Positions 17,219 through 27,427 of a stretch of DNA of 64,000 nucleotides are shown one piece after another. The notes beneath the pieces were generated by a model. It saw nothing but the letters and a program-made list of their open reading frames with translations, ran no database searches and was not told where the DNA came from. Made by a program: the position numbers and the translations under genes. Where the stretch lies: the NCBI RefSeq assembly GCF_001421535.1, contig NZ_LMKN01000009.1, positions 63,695 to 127,694 on the forward strand, in the 5' to 3' direction. The number at the start of each line of letters is the position of its first letter. Positions within the stretch are counted from its first letter, which is position 1. The DNA is from Sphingomonas sp. Leaf20. GTDB taxonomy: Bacteria; Pseudomonadota; Alphaproteobacteria; Sphingomonadales; Sphingomonadaceae.

Positions 17219-18490
17219 CTAGGCGCCGCGGGTCGTGGTGAGACGCAACAGGCGTCCGCCGCTGCCATCCTCGAGGATCCAGAGTGCCCCGTCCGGCCCC
17301 GCCATCACGGCGCGGATGCGCGCGCCCATGTCCCATCGCTCGACTTCCTTCGCGGTCGTGCCATCGAAAGCGATCCGGATCAGCGATGTCGCGGCCAGCC
17401 CCCCGACAAACGCAGACCCGCGCCATTGCGGGAACATCGTGCCGTCATAGAATGCGAGCCCCGCCGGTGCGATGACGGGGTCCCAGTACAGGGCGGGCTC
17501 CTGGAAGTTCGGCCGGGTGTCTGGCTTGGCAATCGGCGTATCGTCGTAATTCTTTCCATAGGAGACGATCGGCCAGCCATAGTTCCGGCCCGGCTCGATC
17601 AGGTTGAGTTCGTCGCCACCCTGAGGCCCCATCTCGGTTTCCCACAGGCGGCCCTGCGTATCGAAGGCCAGACCATAGGGATTGCGATGCCCGGTCGACC
17701 ATGTTTCCGCAGGCGTGAGATTTGGCGAGGGGATCGTTGCCTTGCGCACGGGTGCGGTCGCCGCGGACGCGGTGTTTTCGGGCGGATCGATGACGCCGAT
17801 CGTGGTCGCGCCCGTCTTGCCTTGACCCGGATTACCCGGTGCAGGCTTTCCATCGAGCGTCAGCCGCAGGATCTTGCCGAGCGCCTGATCAGGATCCTGC
17901 GCCGGGTTGAAGCGCTGACGCTCGCCCGAGGTCAGGAACAGATACCGGCCGTCGGGCGAAAACGCGATATAGCCGCCGAACTGGCCACCGGCGCCGCGCG
18001 GAAGCTGCCGCCAGATCACCTGCAGCCCCTGCAAGACCGGCTTGCCCGCGACCGTGCCGAGTGTCGCCTTCGCCAGCGCGAGCCCGTCGCCGCCCTCTCC
18101 GGGTTCGGAATAGGTCAGGTAGACCTGTCGATCCCGGCCGAATGCAGGCGACGTCGCGACGAACAACAGGCCGCCTTGTCCTTCGTCATGGACCGTCGGT
18201 ACGCCGCCCACCTCGGTCTTCGCGCCGGCGGGGGTCACAAGCCAGAGGTGACCCGTTTTCTCGGTCACCAGCATGCGGCGATCCGGCAGAAAGGCGAGCG
18301 CCCATGGCGCATCGAATGCGGCAATCTCGGTCGCCTTGAACGGCTTGTTCGCGCTCGGTGCAGACGTACCGTAATTGACCGGTCGTATCTTGGCCTCCGC
18401 CGGGGGTGGCGGGGCGTTCTGAGCCTGACCGCACCCCGCCATCAGCGTGATGACGGCCAGGGGAAGCAAAGGGTGGCGCTGCATCGACAA
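17219..18490 (-). CDS. Lipoprotein PQQ-dependent sugar dehydrogenase (sorbosone/Asd type)
   Basis: This 423-aa protein has a lipoprotein signal ending LMAGC, so it is anchored in the periplasm. The rest is a six-bladed propeller of the glucose/sorbosone dehydrogenase family (PF07995): FDAPWALAFLPDRRMLVTEK, HDEGQGGLLFVATSPAF, HRNPYGLAFDTQGRLWETEMGPQGGDELN and a final blade FVGGLAATSLIRI. These include the His and Arg-rich spots used for PQQ and calcium in soluble glucose dehydrogenase and YliI. It probably oxidises aldoses to lactones, feeding electrons to the respiratory chain. It stands alone, divergent from the flavoprotein gene. Confidence 0.88.
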   Translation of the reverse strand: MSMQRHPLLPLAVITLMAGCGQAQNAPPPPAEAKIRPVNYGTSAPSANKPFKATEIAAFDAPWALAFLPDRRMLVTEKTGHLWLVTPAGAKTEVGGVPTVHDEGQGGLLFVATSPAFGRDRQVYLTYSEPGEGGDGLALAKATLGTVAGKPVLQGLQVIWRQLPRGAGGQFGGYIAFSPDGRYLFLTSGERQRFNPAQDPDQALGKILRLTLDGKPAPGNPGQGKTGATTIGVIDPPENTASAATAPVRKATIPSPNLTPAETWSTGHRNPYGLAFDTQGRLWETEMGPQGGDELNLIEPGRNYGWPIVSYGKNYDDTPIAKPDTRPNFQEPALYWDPVIAPAGLAFYDGTMFPQWRGSAFVGGLAATSLIRIAFDGTTAKEVERWDMGARIRAVMAGPDGALWILEDGSGGRLLRLTTTRGA

Positions 18491-18696
18491 ATTTCCTGGT
18501 ATTTCCGCTAGTCGGGATCCCGTATCGTCGTTGCGTTCGAATGCCGCAACCAGGATCGGCGTCCGCGCCCCGCAGTTGAATATGGTTTCGTCCGACGCAT
18601 GCCCATGCGATTTCGGGGGGAGGGCAGGCCATGGACATTGATCATTCCGATCGTCCGACGCATCAACCGGCTCAAATTTCGGAAGGACTATCGCTG

Positions 18697-19959
18697 ATGG
18701 CTGAACCGGTCTGCCATGACGTGCTCATCGTCGGTGCGGGACATGCGGGCGCGCAGGCCGCGATCGGGCTTCGGCAACGCGGTTTTGCCGGCAAGATCGC
18801 GATCGTCGGCGACGAAGCCTCGCTGCCCTATGAACGGCCGCCCTTGTCGAAAGAGTATCTGGCGGGCGACAAGCCGTTCGAGCGCATCTTGTTGCGACCG
18901 CCCTCGTTCTGGACGGATCGCGCGATCGAGCTGCTGCTGGGCACGACGGTGACGCACGTCGATGCCGAGGCGCATAGCGTCACGACCGCCGACGGCGATG
19001 TCCTGCGCTACGGCTCGCTGATCTGGGCGACGGGGGGAGCGCCGCGACGCCTGACCTGTTCGGGCCATGACCTGGCGGGGATCCATACCGTGCGGACGCG
19101 TGCGGACGCCGATCGGATGCGCGCCGAACTGCCCGGCGTCACCAACGTCGTGGTCATCGGCGGCGGCTATATCGGGCTCGAGGCGGCGGCCGTCCTGACC
19201 AAGCTCGGCAAGTCGGTCACGGTGATCGAGGCACAGGACCGGGTGCTGGCGCGCGTGGCGGGCGAACCACTGTCGCGCTTCTTCGAAGCCGAACATCGCG
19301 CGCACGGCGTCGACGTACGCACCGGCGCTGCGGTGTCCTGTATCGAGGAGGCGGATGGCGCGGTATGCGGCGTCCGGCTTGCCGACGGCGAGCTGCTCGC
19401 ATGCACCATGGTGATCGTCGGCATTGGCATCGTCGCTGCGGTCGCGCCGCTCATCCAGGCTGGTGCGGAGGGGGACAACGGCGTGACGGTCGATGACAAT
19501 TGCCGGACGTCGCTGCCGGACGTGTTCGCGATCGGCGATTGCGCAGCGCACGCCAGCGCGTTTGCCGAGGGGCAGGTGATCCGGCTCGAATCGGTCCAGA
19601 ACGCGAACGACCAGGCGATGACCGTTGCCAAGCTGCTGACCGGCGCTCCCGAGCCGTATCACGCGGTGCCGTGGTTCTGGTCGAATCAATATGACCTCAA
19701 GCTCCAGACGGTCGGTCTCTCGACAGGGTATGACGGCATCGTGACGCGCGGCGATCCCGGCACGCGCAGCTTCTCGCTGATCTATCTGAAGGCGGGGCGC
19801 GTGATCGCGCTCGACTGCGTCAACCGCGTGAAGGATTACGTGCAGGGCCGTGCGCTGGTTGTCGGATCAGCGCGGCTCGACCCCGCATCGCTCGCCGACG
19901 CCACAGTCGACCTCAAGACGCTGGCGCTTGCGGCGGCGGATGGCGCAGCCGTCGGGTAA
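18697..19959 (+). CDS. Ferredoxin reductase-type FAD/NAD(P) oxidoreductase
   Basis: This 420-aa flavoprotein resembles putidaredoxin/rhodocoxin reductases. Residues 8-35 form the FAD Rossmann motif ([14 protein letters not shown]). [13 protein letters not shown] is the family signature. The NAD(P) motif is [17 protein letters not shown], and the second FAD motif is [11 protein letters not shown]-terminal reductase domain contains [12 protein letters not shown]. It should pass electrons from NAD(P)H to a [2Fe-2S] ferredoxin serving a P450 or oxygenase, but no partner lies nearby. ATG 18697 has GGAAGGA nine bases upstream; an earlier in-frame ATG at 18631 lacks a site. Confidence 0.92.
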   Translation: MAEPVCHDVLIVGAGHAGAQAAIGLRQRGFAGKIAIVGDEASLPYERPPLSKEYLAGDKPFERILLRPPSFWTDRAIELLLGTTVTHVDAEAHSVTTADGDVLRYGSLIWATGGAPRRLTCSGHDLAGIHTVRTRADADRMRAELPGVTNVVVIGGGYIGLEAAAVLTKLGKSVTVIEAQDRVLARVAGEPLSRFFEAEHRAHGVDVRTGAAVSCIEEADGAVCGVRLADGELLACTMVIVGIGIVAAVAPLIQAGAEGDNGVTVDDNCRTSLPDVFAIGDCAAHASAFAEGQVIRLESVQNANDQAMTVAKLLTGAPEPYHAVPWFWSNQYDLKLQTVGLSTGYDGIVTRGDPGTRSFSLIYLKAGRVIALDCVNRVKDYVQGRALVVGSARLDPASLADATVDLKTLALAAADGAAVG

Positions 19960-19982
19960 CGGGCTGGCCATCCGCGCGCCGA

Positions 19983-21635
19983 TCAGTTCGGCATCTGGTT
20001 CGGCGGGGTCGCGGACGATGTCGTTGCCGGGACGGGCGGTGTCGCCGACCGGGCATCGCTGACCGCCTCGTCATACCATTGCGCCAGATCCGCCTTCATC
20101 TGGTGCAGCGCCTCGGGGTTGAGATAGGTCATGTGGCCCGCCGGATAATAGGTAAAGCGCAGGTTCGCCTGCTGCGCCCGGTCGAGCATCATATGGCCAA
20201 GGTCGTTTTCGGTCCCGAAGAACGGCGTCGCCATGTCGTAATAGCCGTTCATCGACAGCACCTTGAGATACGGGTTGGCGCGCATCGCCGCGCCCAAGTC
20301 GATCGCCGTATTGGGGTTGTTCTGCGGCTGGCCGGGACCGGGGGCGGCGTGTTTCCAGTTCCAGGTCCAGCCGGCGGCATCGCGCGCGGACTGACGATAC
20401 GGCAGTTCGGTCTCGTACTTCAGCGTCGAGCCCAGATAGTCGCTGAACGACGCGATATACGCGCCCGAGATCGCATCCGACGACGCATCGGTCTCCGGCC
20501 GCTCGCCCGCCGCATCGGCGTCGATGCCCGTGTAGCGCGAGTCGAACCGGCCGACGGTGCGGGCCGATCCGCGCAGCAGCTCCTTCTGGAACCGCGGCAG
20601 GTCGACACGCAGATTGGCCCGCTTGATGAAGTCGACGCCGAGCCCCGTCAGCTGGCTCATCCGCTGCGCGACCTGATCGCGTTCGGCATCCGAGATCGAC
20701 TGGCCCTTTGCAAGCGCGGACATGTACGGCCCGGTCGCGAAGGCGCGCGCTTCGGCGACGATCGTCGCCACGTCGGCAGGGCGGTTGGCGATGCGATTGT
20801 GATACCAGGCGGTCGCGGCGTAGCTCGGCAGATAGTTCAGATACACCTGATCGAGCCCGGGCTGGCGATAGCCATAGTTCATGATCGAGCTGAGCAGGAC
20901 GACCCCGTTCAGCGCCATGCCGCGCTCCTGCAACTGATAGGCGAGCGCGCCCGAGCGCAGCGTGCCGTAGCTTTCGCCCAGCAGGAACTTGGGGCTCATC
21001 CAGCGGCCATATTTGGTGACGTAGCGCAGGATGCCCCTGGCAAACGCATCCGCGTCCTCGTCGGTGCCGTAAAAGGCCTCGGGCTTGGTATCGCCGAGCG
21101 GCCGCGAATAACCCGTTCCGATCGCGTCGAGGAAGACGAGATCGGTCTTGTCGAGCAGTGAGTCCGGATTCGGGCCGACGTCATACGGGGCGGGGCGGAT
21201 GAACTCGGGGTTCGTGGTGCGGATCCTGATCGGTGCGAACGATCCCATCCGCAGCCAGAACGAGGGCGATCCGGGGCCGCCATTATACAGGAACGTCACG
21301 GGGCGTTTCGTGCCCGGCTTGGTCCCGTCCAGCGTGTAGGCGGTGTAGAACATCGATGCGGTCGGCTTGCCCTCGACGTTGCGCAGCGTCAGCGTGCCCG
21401 CCGACGCGGTATAGGGATAGCGGCGACCCGCGATCGTGACCGAATCCCGGTGTCGTACTTCCTGCTCGTCGACCGGCGCATGCGCCCAGGCCGCTTCGAC
21501 CTCCTCCTTCGCCCGGTCTGCGGCGCTGGCCGCCTTCGGCCGCGCCGGCGTGTCCTGTGCCGATAGCGGCGAAGAGGCCAGGGCTGGGACGAGGATGGCG
21601 GCGGCGAGTATCGGGGCAAGATGGGTACGGATCAC
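19983..21635 (-). CDS. Exported S10-family serine carboxypeptidase
   Basis: A secreted peptidase of about 550 aa with a signal peptide (IRTHLAPILAAAILVPALASSPLSAQ). It is a carboxypeptidase-Y-like S10 enzyme: FLYNGGPGSPSFWLRMG forms the oxyanion region, LLGESYGTLR carries the Ser nucleophile, NGYYDMATPFF the Asp, and YYPAGHMTYLN the His. It removes C-terminal residues from peptides in the periplasm or outside. GTG 21635 is preferred because GGGA precedes it at a good distance and it begins the signal peptide; a later-strand ATG at 21680 adds 15 unconserved residues. It follows the GH144-like gene on the same strand by 91 bp. Confidence 0.9.
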   Translation of the reverse strand: MIRTHLAPILAAAILVPALASSPLSAQDTPARPKAASAADRAKEEVEAAWAHAPVDEQEVRHRDSVTIAGRRYPYTASAGTLTLRNVEGKPTASMFYTAYTLDGTKPGTKRPVTFLYNGGPGSPSFWLRMGSFAPIRIRTTNPEFIRPAPYDVGPNPDSLLDKTDLVFLDAIGTGYSRPLGDTKPEAFYGTDEDADAFARGILRYVTKYGRWMSPKFLLGESYGTLRSGALAYQLQERGMALNGVVLLSSIMNYGYRQPGLDQVYLNYLPSYAATAWYHNRIANRPADVATIVAEARAFATGPYMSALAKGQSISDAERDQVAQRMSQLTGLGVDFIKRANLRVDLPRFQKELLRGSARTVGRFDSRYTGIDADAAGERPETDASSDAISGAYIASFSDYLGSTLKYETELPYRQSARDAAGWTWNWKHAAPGPGQPQNNPNTAIDLGAAMRANPYLKVLSMNGYYDMATPFFGTENDLGHMMLDRAQQANLRFTYYPAGHMTYLNPEALHQMKADLAQWYDEAVSDARSATPPVPATTSSATPPNQMPN

Positions 21636-21726
21636 GCAGGGTCCCTTGTGCTGTGCTGCCCGGGGCAGCGGTGCTGCCATTGTTCCCGCTTATACCGCCC
21701 GCCGCAAGCCGCGCCGACGGCGATGT

Positions 21727-23151
21727 TCAGCCGAGCCAGCCGCCGGAAAAGCCCGCGCGCTGCAACCCGCGCCGGATGTGCGGATTGCGACGCATCGTGT
21801 TCCAGATGAGCCCCGACTGCGCATTCTCGATCATCGCGACGATCGGGCCCTGGTCGATGCCGAGTTGGTCACCGTCGACCCAGCCGATGCCGGGGACGAT
21901 GCGACCATGCTTGAGCGGCCCGGGCGGTGCGGTCAGCGTCGGGTTGAACGCATCGGCAAACCCGTATCGGCCATAGATGCCCGCGCCGTAGCGGCGATGC
22001 ATCGCGCCGATCGCCTGCGTGGCGATATCGGGGGCGAACGCGATCGACGCGGCCGCCGCAGTCGGCGCGATCGTGCCGTCGTCGCGGTCGCCCGGGCCGC
22101 GCGCGGAATAGCTGTAGAAGGTGCGATCGACGCCGGCGATCCGCGTCGTGAAGTCGCCCGGACCGTCGCACGCGGTCAGGCCCCAGACCTCCGCGTCATA
22201 ACCGCGCCAGCCGCCCGGGTTTGCCGTCGCATAGGCGCGCTGGGCATGCGCCGCGCGCCGGCTGTTCTCGAAATAATCGATGTCGTGAGTCGCGATGTAC
22301 GCGTCGCGAATGCCGCGAAAGTCGATCCAGACATGGCTGTACTGATGCCCGAACAGCGGCGGGAAATGGAGATGGGGCTGCCCCCAGCGGTCGCTCCACG
22401 ACGACTCGAAGCGGCTCGACCAGGCCTGCCACGTCCCCTCGGGCAGCGGATGCGTCGGCGATCCGAGCGCCAGCACGTACAACAGCATTCCCTCGTTATA
22501 GACATCCCAGTCGCTCTTGATGAACCCCGTCTCGGGATGCCAGCCCATCGACAGCAAGGGTGCGCGCGGGGTGATCCAGGTCCACTCGACGGCGGTGTAG
22601 AGCCGCTCGGCCAGCGCGCGGATCCGAACTTCGTCGGGATGATCGCCATCGAACCAGCTTTGCGCGAACAGCGTCCCGCCGAGCAGCAGCGCGGTGTCGA
22701 CGGTCGACAGTTCGCAGCGTGCAAAGCGCTGCCCCTTGGTGACGCCGAGGAAATGATAGAAGAAGCCACGATAGCCGCTGAAGCCGGTCGCGCCGTCGCC
22801 TTGCGGGGCGTCCGCGAGGAATTGCAGCGTCGTCAGCGTCCGCGCCCGCGCCTGTTCGCGCGTGATCCAGCCGTGCACGACACCGATCGGATAGGCGGTC
22901 AGCGCAAAGCCGATCGCCGCGACCGACGAGAAGGACGGCGTCGGCCAGCGGTCGGGCGCAAGCCCCGTCGCCGGATCGGTGGTATCCCAGAAGAAGCGGA
23001 AGGTCCGCTCCTGCAGATCGGCGACCAGCGCGTTGCCGGTTATCTGCCCTGTCGGCGCGGCAAGCCGCGTGGTCGTCGCGCAGCCCGTTGTCAGGCCGGC
23101 GAGTGCGAGCCCGCTGCGGCCAAGGAAATCTCGTCTGCCAAGCATCGGCAC
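21727..23151 (-). CDS. GH144-like glucanase (glycoamylase domain), exported
   Basis: This 474-aa protein has a Tat-like and lipoprotein-like leader (GRRDFLGRSGLALAGLTTGC). The body matches PF10091, the (alpha/alpha)6 domain of GH144 endo-beta-1,2-glucanases and older glucoamylase-named proteins: LQERTFRFFWDTTDPATGL, SSVAAIGFALTAYPIGV, GFFYHFL, ELSTVDTALLLGGTL, and FPPLFGHQYSHVWIDFRG. It probably cleaves beta-1,2-glucan to oligosaccharides at the cell surface or periplasm. It is third in an operon after a LacI regulator and a TonB receptor, opposite a GH3 beta-glucosidase, which supports a glucan role. Exact linkage is inferred. Confidence 0.85.
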   Translation of the reverse strand: MPMLGRRDFLGRSGLALAGLTTGCATTTRLAAPTGQITGNALVADLQERTFRFFWDTTDPATGLAPDRWPTPSFSSVAAIGFALTAYPIGVVHGWITREQARARTLTTLQFLADAPQGDGATGFSGYRGFFYHFLGVTKGQRFARCELSTVDTALLLGGTLFAQSWFDGDHPDEVRIRALAERLYTAVEWTWITPRAPLLSMGWHPETGFIKSDWDVYNEGMLLYVLALGSPTHPLPEGTWQAWSSRFESSWSDRWGQPHLHFPPLFGHQYSHVWIDFRGIRDAYIATHDIDYFENSRRAAHAQRAYATANPGGWRGYDAEVWGLTACDGPGDFTTRIAGVDRTFYSYSARGPGDRDDGTIAPTAAAASIAFAPDIATQAIGAMHRRYGAGIYGRYGFADAFNPTLTAPPGPLKHGRIVPGIGWVDGDQLGIDQGPIVAMIENAQSGLIWNTMRRNPHIRRGLQRAGFSGGWLG

Positions 23152-23208
23152 GCTCCTGTTACGCGGTACGGGACGGGGGCGGCGCCGGCGGACGCCGCCC
23201 CCGTCGGA

Positions 23209-26208
23209 TCAGAAGCGGTAGCCCAGACGGAACTGGACGCGGCGCGGCAGGGTGAGCGCGCTGCTGCCGGTCCGCGAATTGGCGGCTTCGAGCGGATCGG
23301 TGTTGCTGAAGAACCCGTCGAATCCGCTCGGGTTCTTGGTGTTGAACGCGTTCAGCAGGTCGACCGCGGCCTCGACCTGATCGTTTGATCCGAACAGCTT
23401 GAACTTGTTCGCCAGCGTCAGGTTGACCTCGCAGAACGCGAAGACGCCGCCGATGCAGTTCTTCTCCGGATAGGCGGAGGTGAAGCGCAGCTGCCCGGTG
23501 TCGAACCCGTTCCGCGCGTCGGTGACCTGATAGGCCTGGCCGCTTCCGAGCGTGGTGAGTGTCGACAGCTGGAAATTCAGCGGCAAGTCGACGATCCCCG
23601 AGATGACGACGCGGTGGCGTTCGTCCCCCGCCCGGCGACGCCAGCCATAGGCATCGGGGGTGATCGCATCGAGGCTGAACAGATCGCCGCCATTCTGCTC
23701 CGACTCCGACACCGTATAGGCGATGTTCAGACCCCAGCCCGACGATTGACTGTAATTCTTGTCGAGCGTGAAATAGAGCGCCTTGTAGCGGGTATCGAGC
23801 CCGTCGAGCCCGATGATGACGTTCGAATAGCCGTTGGCGAGCGCGGGGGCGGTATCGCAGCAATTGCCGAGCCCCGCATTCTGTCGGGTCGCGAACACGT
23901 TGGTATAGCCGTTGCGACCGCGCTGGTAGGAGGCGGTCACCGCCGCCTGGAACGCGCCCACGCGCTGCCGGACGCCAAAGCTCGCCTGATCGTTGACCGG
24001 CGGCCGCGCGTTGTTCTTCACCGCGAACAGCTCGGGGAGCCCCTGCGTCGAGCTTGCGGCAAGCGCCAGCAGGCCGTCGCGCGTCAGATAGGACGGATCC
24101 CACTTCACCGTCGGCAGGTTCGAGCGCGGCGTCCCGTTTTGCGAGAAGCGGAAGACGCCGATCGGGTTGATCGTCCGCGACAGCTCGTCGACCGTGTTGT
24201 TGAAGTTGTTGCGGTCGTAATAACGGCCGAAGCCGCCGAAGATCACCGTCGACTGATCGTCCTTCACGTCCCACGAAAAGCCCAGGCGCGGGGCGATCGC
24301 GCCGGTAAAGGGCTTACGGTTGTTGCCCGTCGAGATGTAATCCTCGGCCTTGAAATACGAGGTCTGCGGCAGCGCGCGCAATGCCGCCACGCCCGCGGCG
24401 GGGGTGATATAGTCGTTGTTGACGCCGTTGGTCTCGTAATCCCACCGCACGCCGAGATTGAGCTGCAACCGCCCGGTCACGTCCCAGTCGTCCTGCAGAT
24501 ACAGCCCGACCTGCGTGTTCGACCCGAAGATCCGGCCATTGCCGAGGCCCAGTCGCGCTTCGGCTGGAAACGCGAAGCTCGTGTCGTCGCTCGTGTCGGT
24601 CGGCGTGCCCGCCTGGTCGATGCGGAAGGTATAGCGCGGCTCGACGAACGACATGTTGTTGAACTCGATGTCGGTGATCTCGACACGCGCGCCCGCCTTG
24701 ATCGCGTGGCCTTGGAGCCCCGTATAGGTCAGGTCGTCACGGATCGTGTACCCCTGCTGGATCTCGCGACGCGTCGAATCGCGTCCGCCGAACACCAGCA
24801 CCGAGTCGTAGTCGAAGGTCGGCAGGCCGGGATTGATCGAAGTCGGCCGGAACTGGTAATCGAGATAGTTCAGATTGACCTCGTTGACGAAGCTGTCGCC
24901 CGAATAGGTCCATTTGAACAGGTAGGTGTCGACCTTGTTGCGCTTGTTCTCGGCATTCTCGAACGCCACATTGCCGCCAAAGCCCTGGATGTCGGTCTCG
25001 GTGCGACGGCTGAACGACAGGTCGAAGACCTGGCGATCATCCGGCGTCAGCGTCAGCTTGCCGAAGTAGAAGTCGCCGCGGAACGGGCTGACGAATGCGC
25101 CCTCGAAGTCCGACAGACGGCGCCCCGAAAACTGCTCGAACTGCGCGACCGCGGCATCCGACCCGGTGGTGTTGACGTTGAACGCGCGGTCCTGGTTGTT
25201 GCCCTCATAGGCCGCGAAGAAGAACAGCTTGTCCTTGATGATCGGGCCGCCGAGCGACGCGCCATATTGCTTGCGCTCGAACGCGGGCTTGGCGTTGCCG
25301 TCGCGGCGGTCGAGAAAGCTTTTCGCACTCAGGCTGCGGTCGGTATACTGGCCGAAGACCTCGCCGTGCAGCTCGTTCGTGCCCGACTTGGTGACCGCGG
25401 TGATGATCGCCGCACCGGCCTGCTCGTATTCGGCCTTGTAGTTCTGCGTCAGGACGCGGAATTCCTGCACCGCCAGCTGGCCGAACGGGTTGCCGCGGCT
25501 GTTCTGCTGCCCGGCGACGCCGCCTTCGCGCAGCTTGTTCTTCAGGCTGACGCCGTCGATGAACACGTTGACCTGGCTCGCGGTCGACGCGCCCGAGCTG
25601 AAGCTCTTGTCGGTCTCGCTGTCGTTATAGCGCACGCCCGGCGCGAGCGCGGCGAAGGTCAGGAAGTTGCGGTCGGTCTGCGGCAGCGTGCGGATCTGTT
25701 CCTGGCTGACGTTGGTGGCGATTTCGCTGGTGCGCGTCTCGACCAGCCGGCCGCCGCGCACGACGATCTCGCCGCCATCACCCGCGACCGGGGCCGCTGC
25801 TGCCACATCGCCGGTGGCGCCCGGTGCGGCTGCCGTGGCACCACCCTCGGCCGCTGCCGGTGCGGCGGCGACGAGCGTCGCATCTAGACTGGCGGACTGG
25901 CCGATCGCGACGACGATGACGCGCTCGAACCGCGCCCCGTCGGTCCCCTTGATCGTGATCCGATATTCGCCGGGGCGCAGACCGTTCAGGATATAGCGGC
26001 CGCTCGCGTCGCTGATCGCGCGATAGGTCTGGTTGGTACCGGTGCTGACCGCCGCGACGGTCGCGCCGGACAGCGGCGCGCGATCCGCACCGCTGACCTG
26101 GCCGCGGATCGACGCGGTCGAGGTCTGCGCCGCTGCCGGAACGAGCGCGACGCCTGCGCTCGCGAGCATCGTGGCACCGGCCAAGGCCATCCTGAAATGT
26201 CGTGTCAT
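23209..26208 (-). CDS. TonB-dependent receptor with carboxypeptidase-regulatory N-domain
   Basis: This 999-aa outer-membrane transporter has a signal peptide (MALAGATMLASAGVALVPAAAQ), a carboxypeptidase-regulatory-like beta sandwich at about 30-110 (SIRGQVSGADRAPLSGATVAA), and an Ala/Gly/Pro-rich linker at 110-150. A plug domain follows at about 160-300 (VNVFIDGVSL, ITAVTKSGTNELHGEVFG), then a long barrel ending in RRVQFRLGYRF with the expected terminal Phe. It likely imports oligosaccharides with TonB energy. Its ATG overlaps the LacI stop by 4 bp, and the GH144-like gene follows 57 bp later, so receptor, regulator and enzyme are one operon. Confidence 0.95.
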   Translation of the reverse strand: MTRHFRMALAGATMLASAGVALVPAAAQTSTASIRGQVSGADRAPLSGATVAAVSTGTNQTYRAISDASGRYILNGLRPGEYRITIKGTDGARFERVIVVAIGQSASLDATLVAAAPAAAEGGATAAAPGATGDVAAAAPVAGDGGEIVVRGGRLVETRTSEIATNVSQEQIRTLPQTDRNFLTFAALAPGVRYNDSETDKSFSSGASTASQVNVFIDGVSLKNKLREGGVAGQQNSRGNPFGQLAVQEFRVLTQNYKAEYEQAGAAIITAVTKSGTNELHGEVFGQYTDRSLSAKSFLDRRDGNAKPAFERKQYGASLGGPIIKDKLFFFAAYEGNNQDRAFNVNTTGSDAAVAQFEQFSGRRLSDFEGAFVSPFRGDFYFGKLTLTPDDRQVFDLSFSRRTETDIQGFGGNVAFENAENKRNKVDTYLFKWTYSGDSFVNEVNLNYLDYQFRPTSINPGLPTFDYDSVLVFGGRDSTRREIQQGYTIRDDLTYTGLQGHAIKAGARVEITDIEFNNMSFVEPRYTFRIDQAGTPTDTSDDTSFAFPAEARLGLGNGRIFGSNTQVGLYLQDDWDVTGRLQLNLGVRWDYETNGVNNDYITPAAGVAALRALPQTSYFKAEDYISTGNNRKPFTGAIAPRLGFSWDVKDDQSTVIFGGFGRYYDRNNFNNTVDELSRTINPIGVFRFSQNGTPRSNLPTVKWDPSYLTRDGLLALAASSTQGLPELFAVKNNARPPVNDQASFGVRQRVGAFQAAVTASYQRGRNGYTNVFATRQNAGLGNCCDTAPALANGYSNVIIGLDGLDTRYKALYFTLDKNYSQSSGWGLNIAYTVSESEQNGGDLFSLDAITPDAYGWRRRAGDERHRVVISGIVDLPLNFQLSTLTTLGSGQAYQVTDARNGFDTGQLRFTSAYPEKNCIGGVFAFCEVNLTLANKFKLFGSNDQVEAAVDLLNAFNTKNPSGFDGFFSNTDPLEAANSRTGSSALTLPRRVQFRLGYRF

Positions 26209-27287
26209 GTCCTGTATTCCCCTGCGTTATGCCCCTTTTTGAGGCTTGGTTGAGCTGTGCTTTCCCGAACGACGAGCGACGGGACGATCATGTCGGTGTC
26301 CCGGTCGACGGCGGCTGATGGCGCGGCGGGGCCGCGGGCCTTCGCCGCGCTGCGCCGCCGTGCCTCTGCGGCGATCGCGGCGTCGAGGGACGCAACCGCG
26401 CGCTGCCCCATCGCCGCGATGTCGATCCGGACGGTAGTGAGTGAGGGCGAGACGAGCCGGGCCAGCGGGATGTCGTCGAAACCGGCCACGGCGATCTGGT
26501 CGGGGACGGCGATCCCCGCGCGCCGCAGCGTGACGATCGCACCCAGCGCCATCATGTCGTTCGCCGCAAAGATCGCATCGACGCTCGACGGATCCGCGAG
26601 CACCGTCGTGGCCGCGGCGATCCCTGCGTCCTGGAGAAAATTGCCCTCGATGATCCGGACCGGAAGCCCCGCACGCGCGGCGGCCTGCTCGACGCCCCGC
26701 CGCCGTTCGATCGCATCGATGTTCGTCGCCGGACCGGCGATATGGACGATCCGCCGACGCCCGGTCGCGACGAGGTGGTCGATCATGGCCTCCGCCCCCG
26801 ACACGTTGTCGACGCGCATCGCGGTGTGGGGACCGGTGCGCAGCGCGCAGTTGAGCAGGACCGCGGGTATCCCTGCGGGCAACCGCGCGACCAGCTCGTC
26901 CGCGGCGATGTGCGGCGCCATGATCGCCAGCCCGTCGACGCGACCGCGCATCGCCTGCAGCGCCTCCGTCCCGCGACCCGGGCGGTCGTTCATCACCGTC
27001 AGCAGCAGGTGGAGACCGCGCGCCGCGGCTTCCTCGTCCATCCCGCGCAGCAGTTCCGAAAAGAACTCGCCGTGGAGGTCGGGCAACACCACGCCGATCG
27101 CACCCGACCGCGAAAGGCTGAGGTTGCGTGCGCCGGCATGCGGGACATAGCCGAGCTGGCGCGCGGCCTCCTCGACCCTGAGGCGCATCGCGTCGCGAAT
27201 ATTGGCATGCCCGTTGAGCACGCGCGACACCGACGCCACCGACACTTCGGCAACGCGAGCGACATCGCGGATCGTGGCGTGCGGCAT
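26205..27287 (-). CDS. LacI-family transcriptional regulator
   Basis: This 360-aa repressor begins with the LacI helix-turn-helix (ATIRDVARVAEVSVASVSRVLNGHANI), hinge (RNLSLSRSGAIGVVLPDL), and a periplasmic-binding-protein-like sensor domain (about 60-310, with IFAANDMMALGA and VAGFDDIPLARLVSPSLTTV). A basic, Ala-rich tail of about 45 residues is longer than usual. It heads the operon with the TonB receptor and GH144-like gene and is divergent from the GH3 gene. A perfect 14-bp palindrome in the shared 140-bp gap is its probable operator, implying sugar-induced control in both directions. Confidence 0.93.
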   Translation of the reverse strand: MPHATIRDVARVAEVSVASVSRVLNGHANIRDAMRLRVEEAARQLGYVPHAGARNLSLSRSGAIGVVLPDLHGEFFSELLRGMDEEAAARGLHLLLTVMNDRPGRGTEALQAMRGRVDGLAIMAPHIAADELVARLPAGIPAVLLNCALRTGPHTAMRVDNVSGAEAMIDHLVATGRRRIVHIAGPATNIDAIERRRGVEQAAARAGLPVRIIEGNFLQDAGIAAATTVLADPSSVDAIFAANDMMALGAIVTLRRAGIAVPDQIAVAGFDDIPLARLVSPSLTTVRIDIAAMGQRAVASLDAAIAAEARRRSAAKARGPAAPSAAVDRDTDMIVPSLVVRESTAQPSLKKGHNAGEYRT

Positions 27288-27357
27288 TCCCTTCCTTCAT
27301 CCTCTCGACGGCGATCTGCGTCGCATCGCGGGTCTGGGATCGTCTATAAGACCTTGA

Positions 27358-27371
27358 TGTAACCGGTTACA
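27358..27371. promoter_or_regulatory. LacI-type operator palindrome TGTAACCGGTTACA
   Basis: A perfect 14-bp palindrome with the central CG typical of LacI-family operators lies 71 bp upstream of the lacI-like gene and 57 bp upstream of the GH3 gene. The TGTAACCGGTTACA form is common for sugar-responsive LacI regulators in Proteobacteria. It is well placed to repress both divergent promoters. Confidence 0.75.
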
Positions 27372-27427
27372 ATAACCTAGGGCTTGCCACGCAAAATATT
27401 TCAAAGACGTGGTTTTGGAGAGGCTTC

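Noticed and set aside
23614..25887. Open frame of 757 codons on the + strand
   Set aside because: It is antisense to the TonB receptor and has no signal, motif or ribosome binding site.
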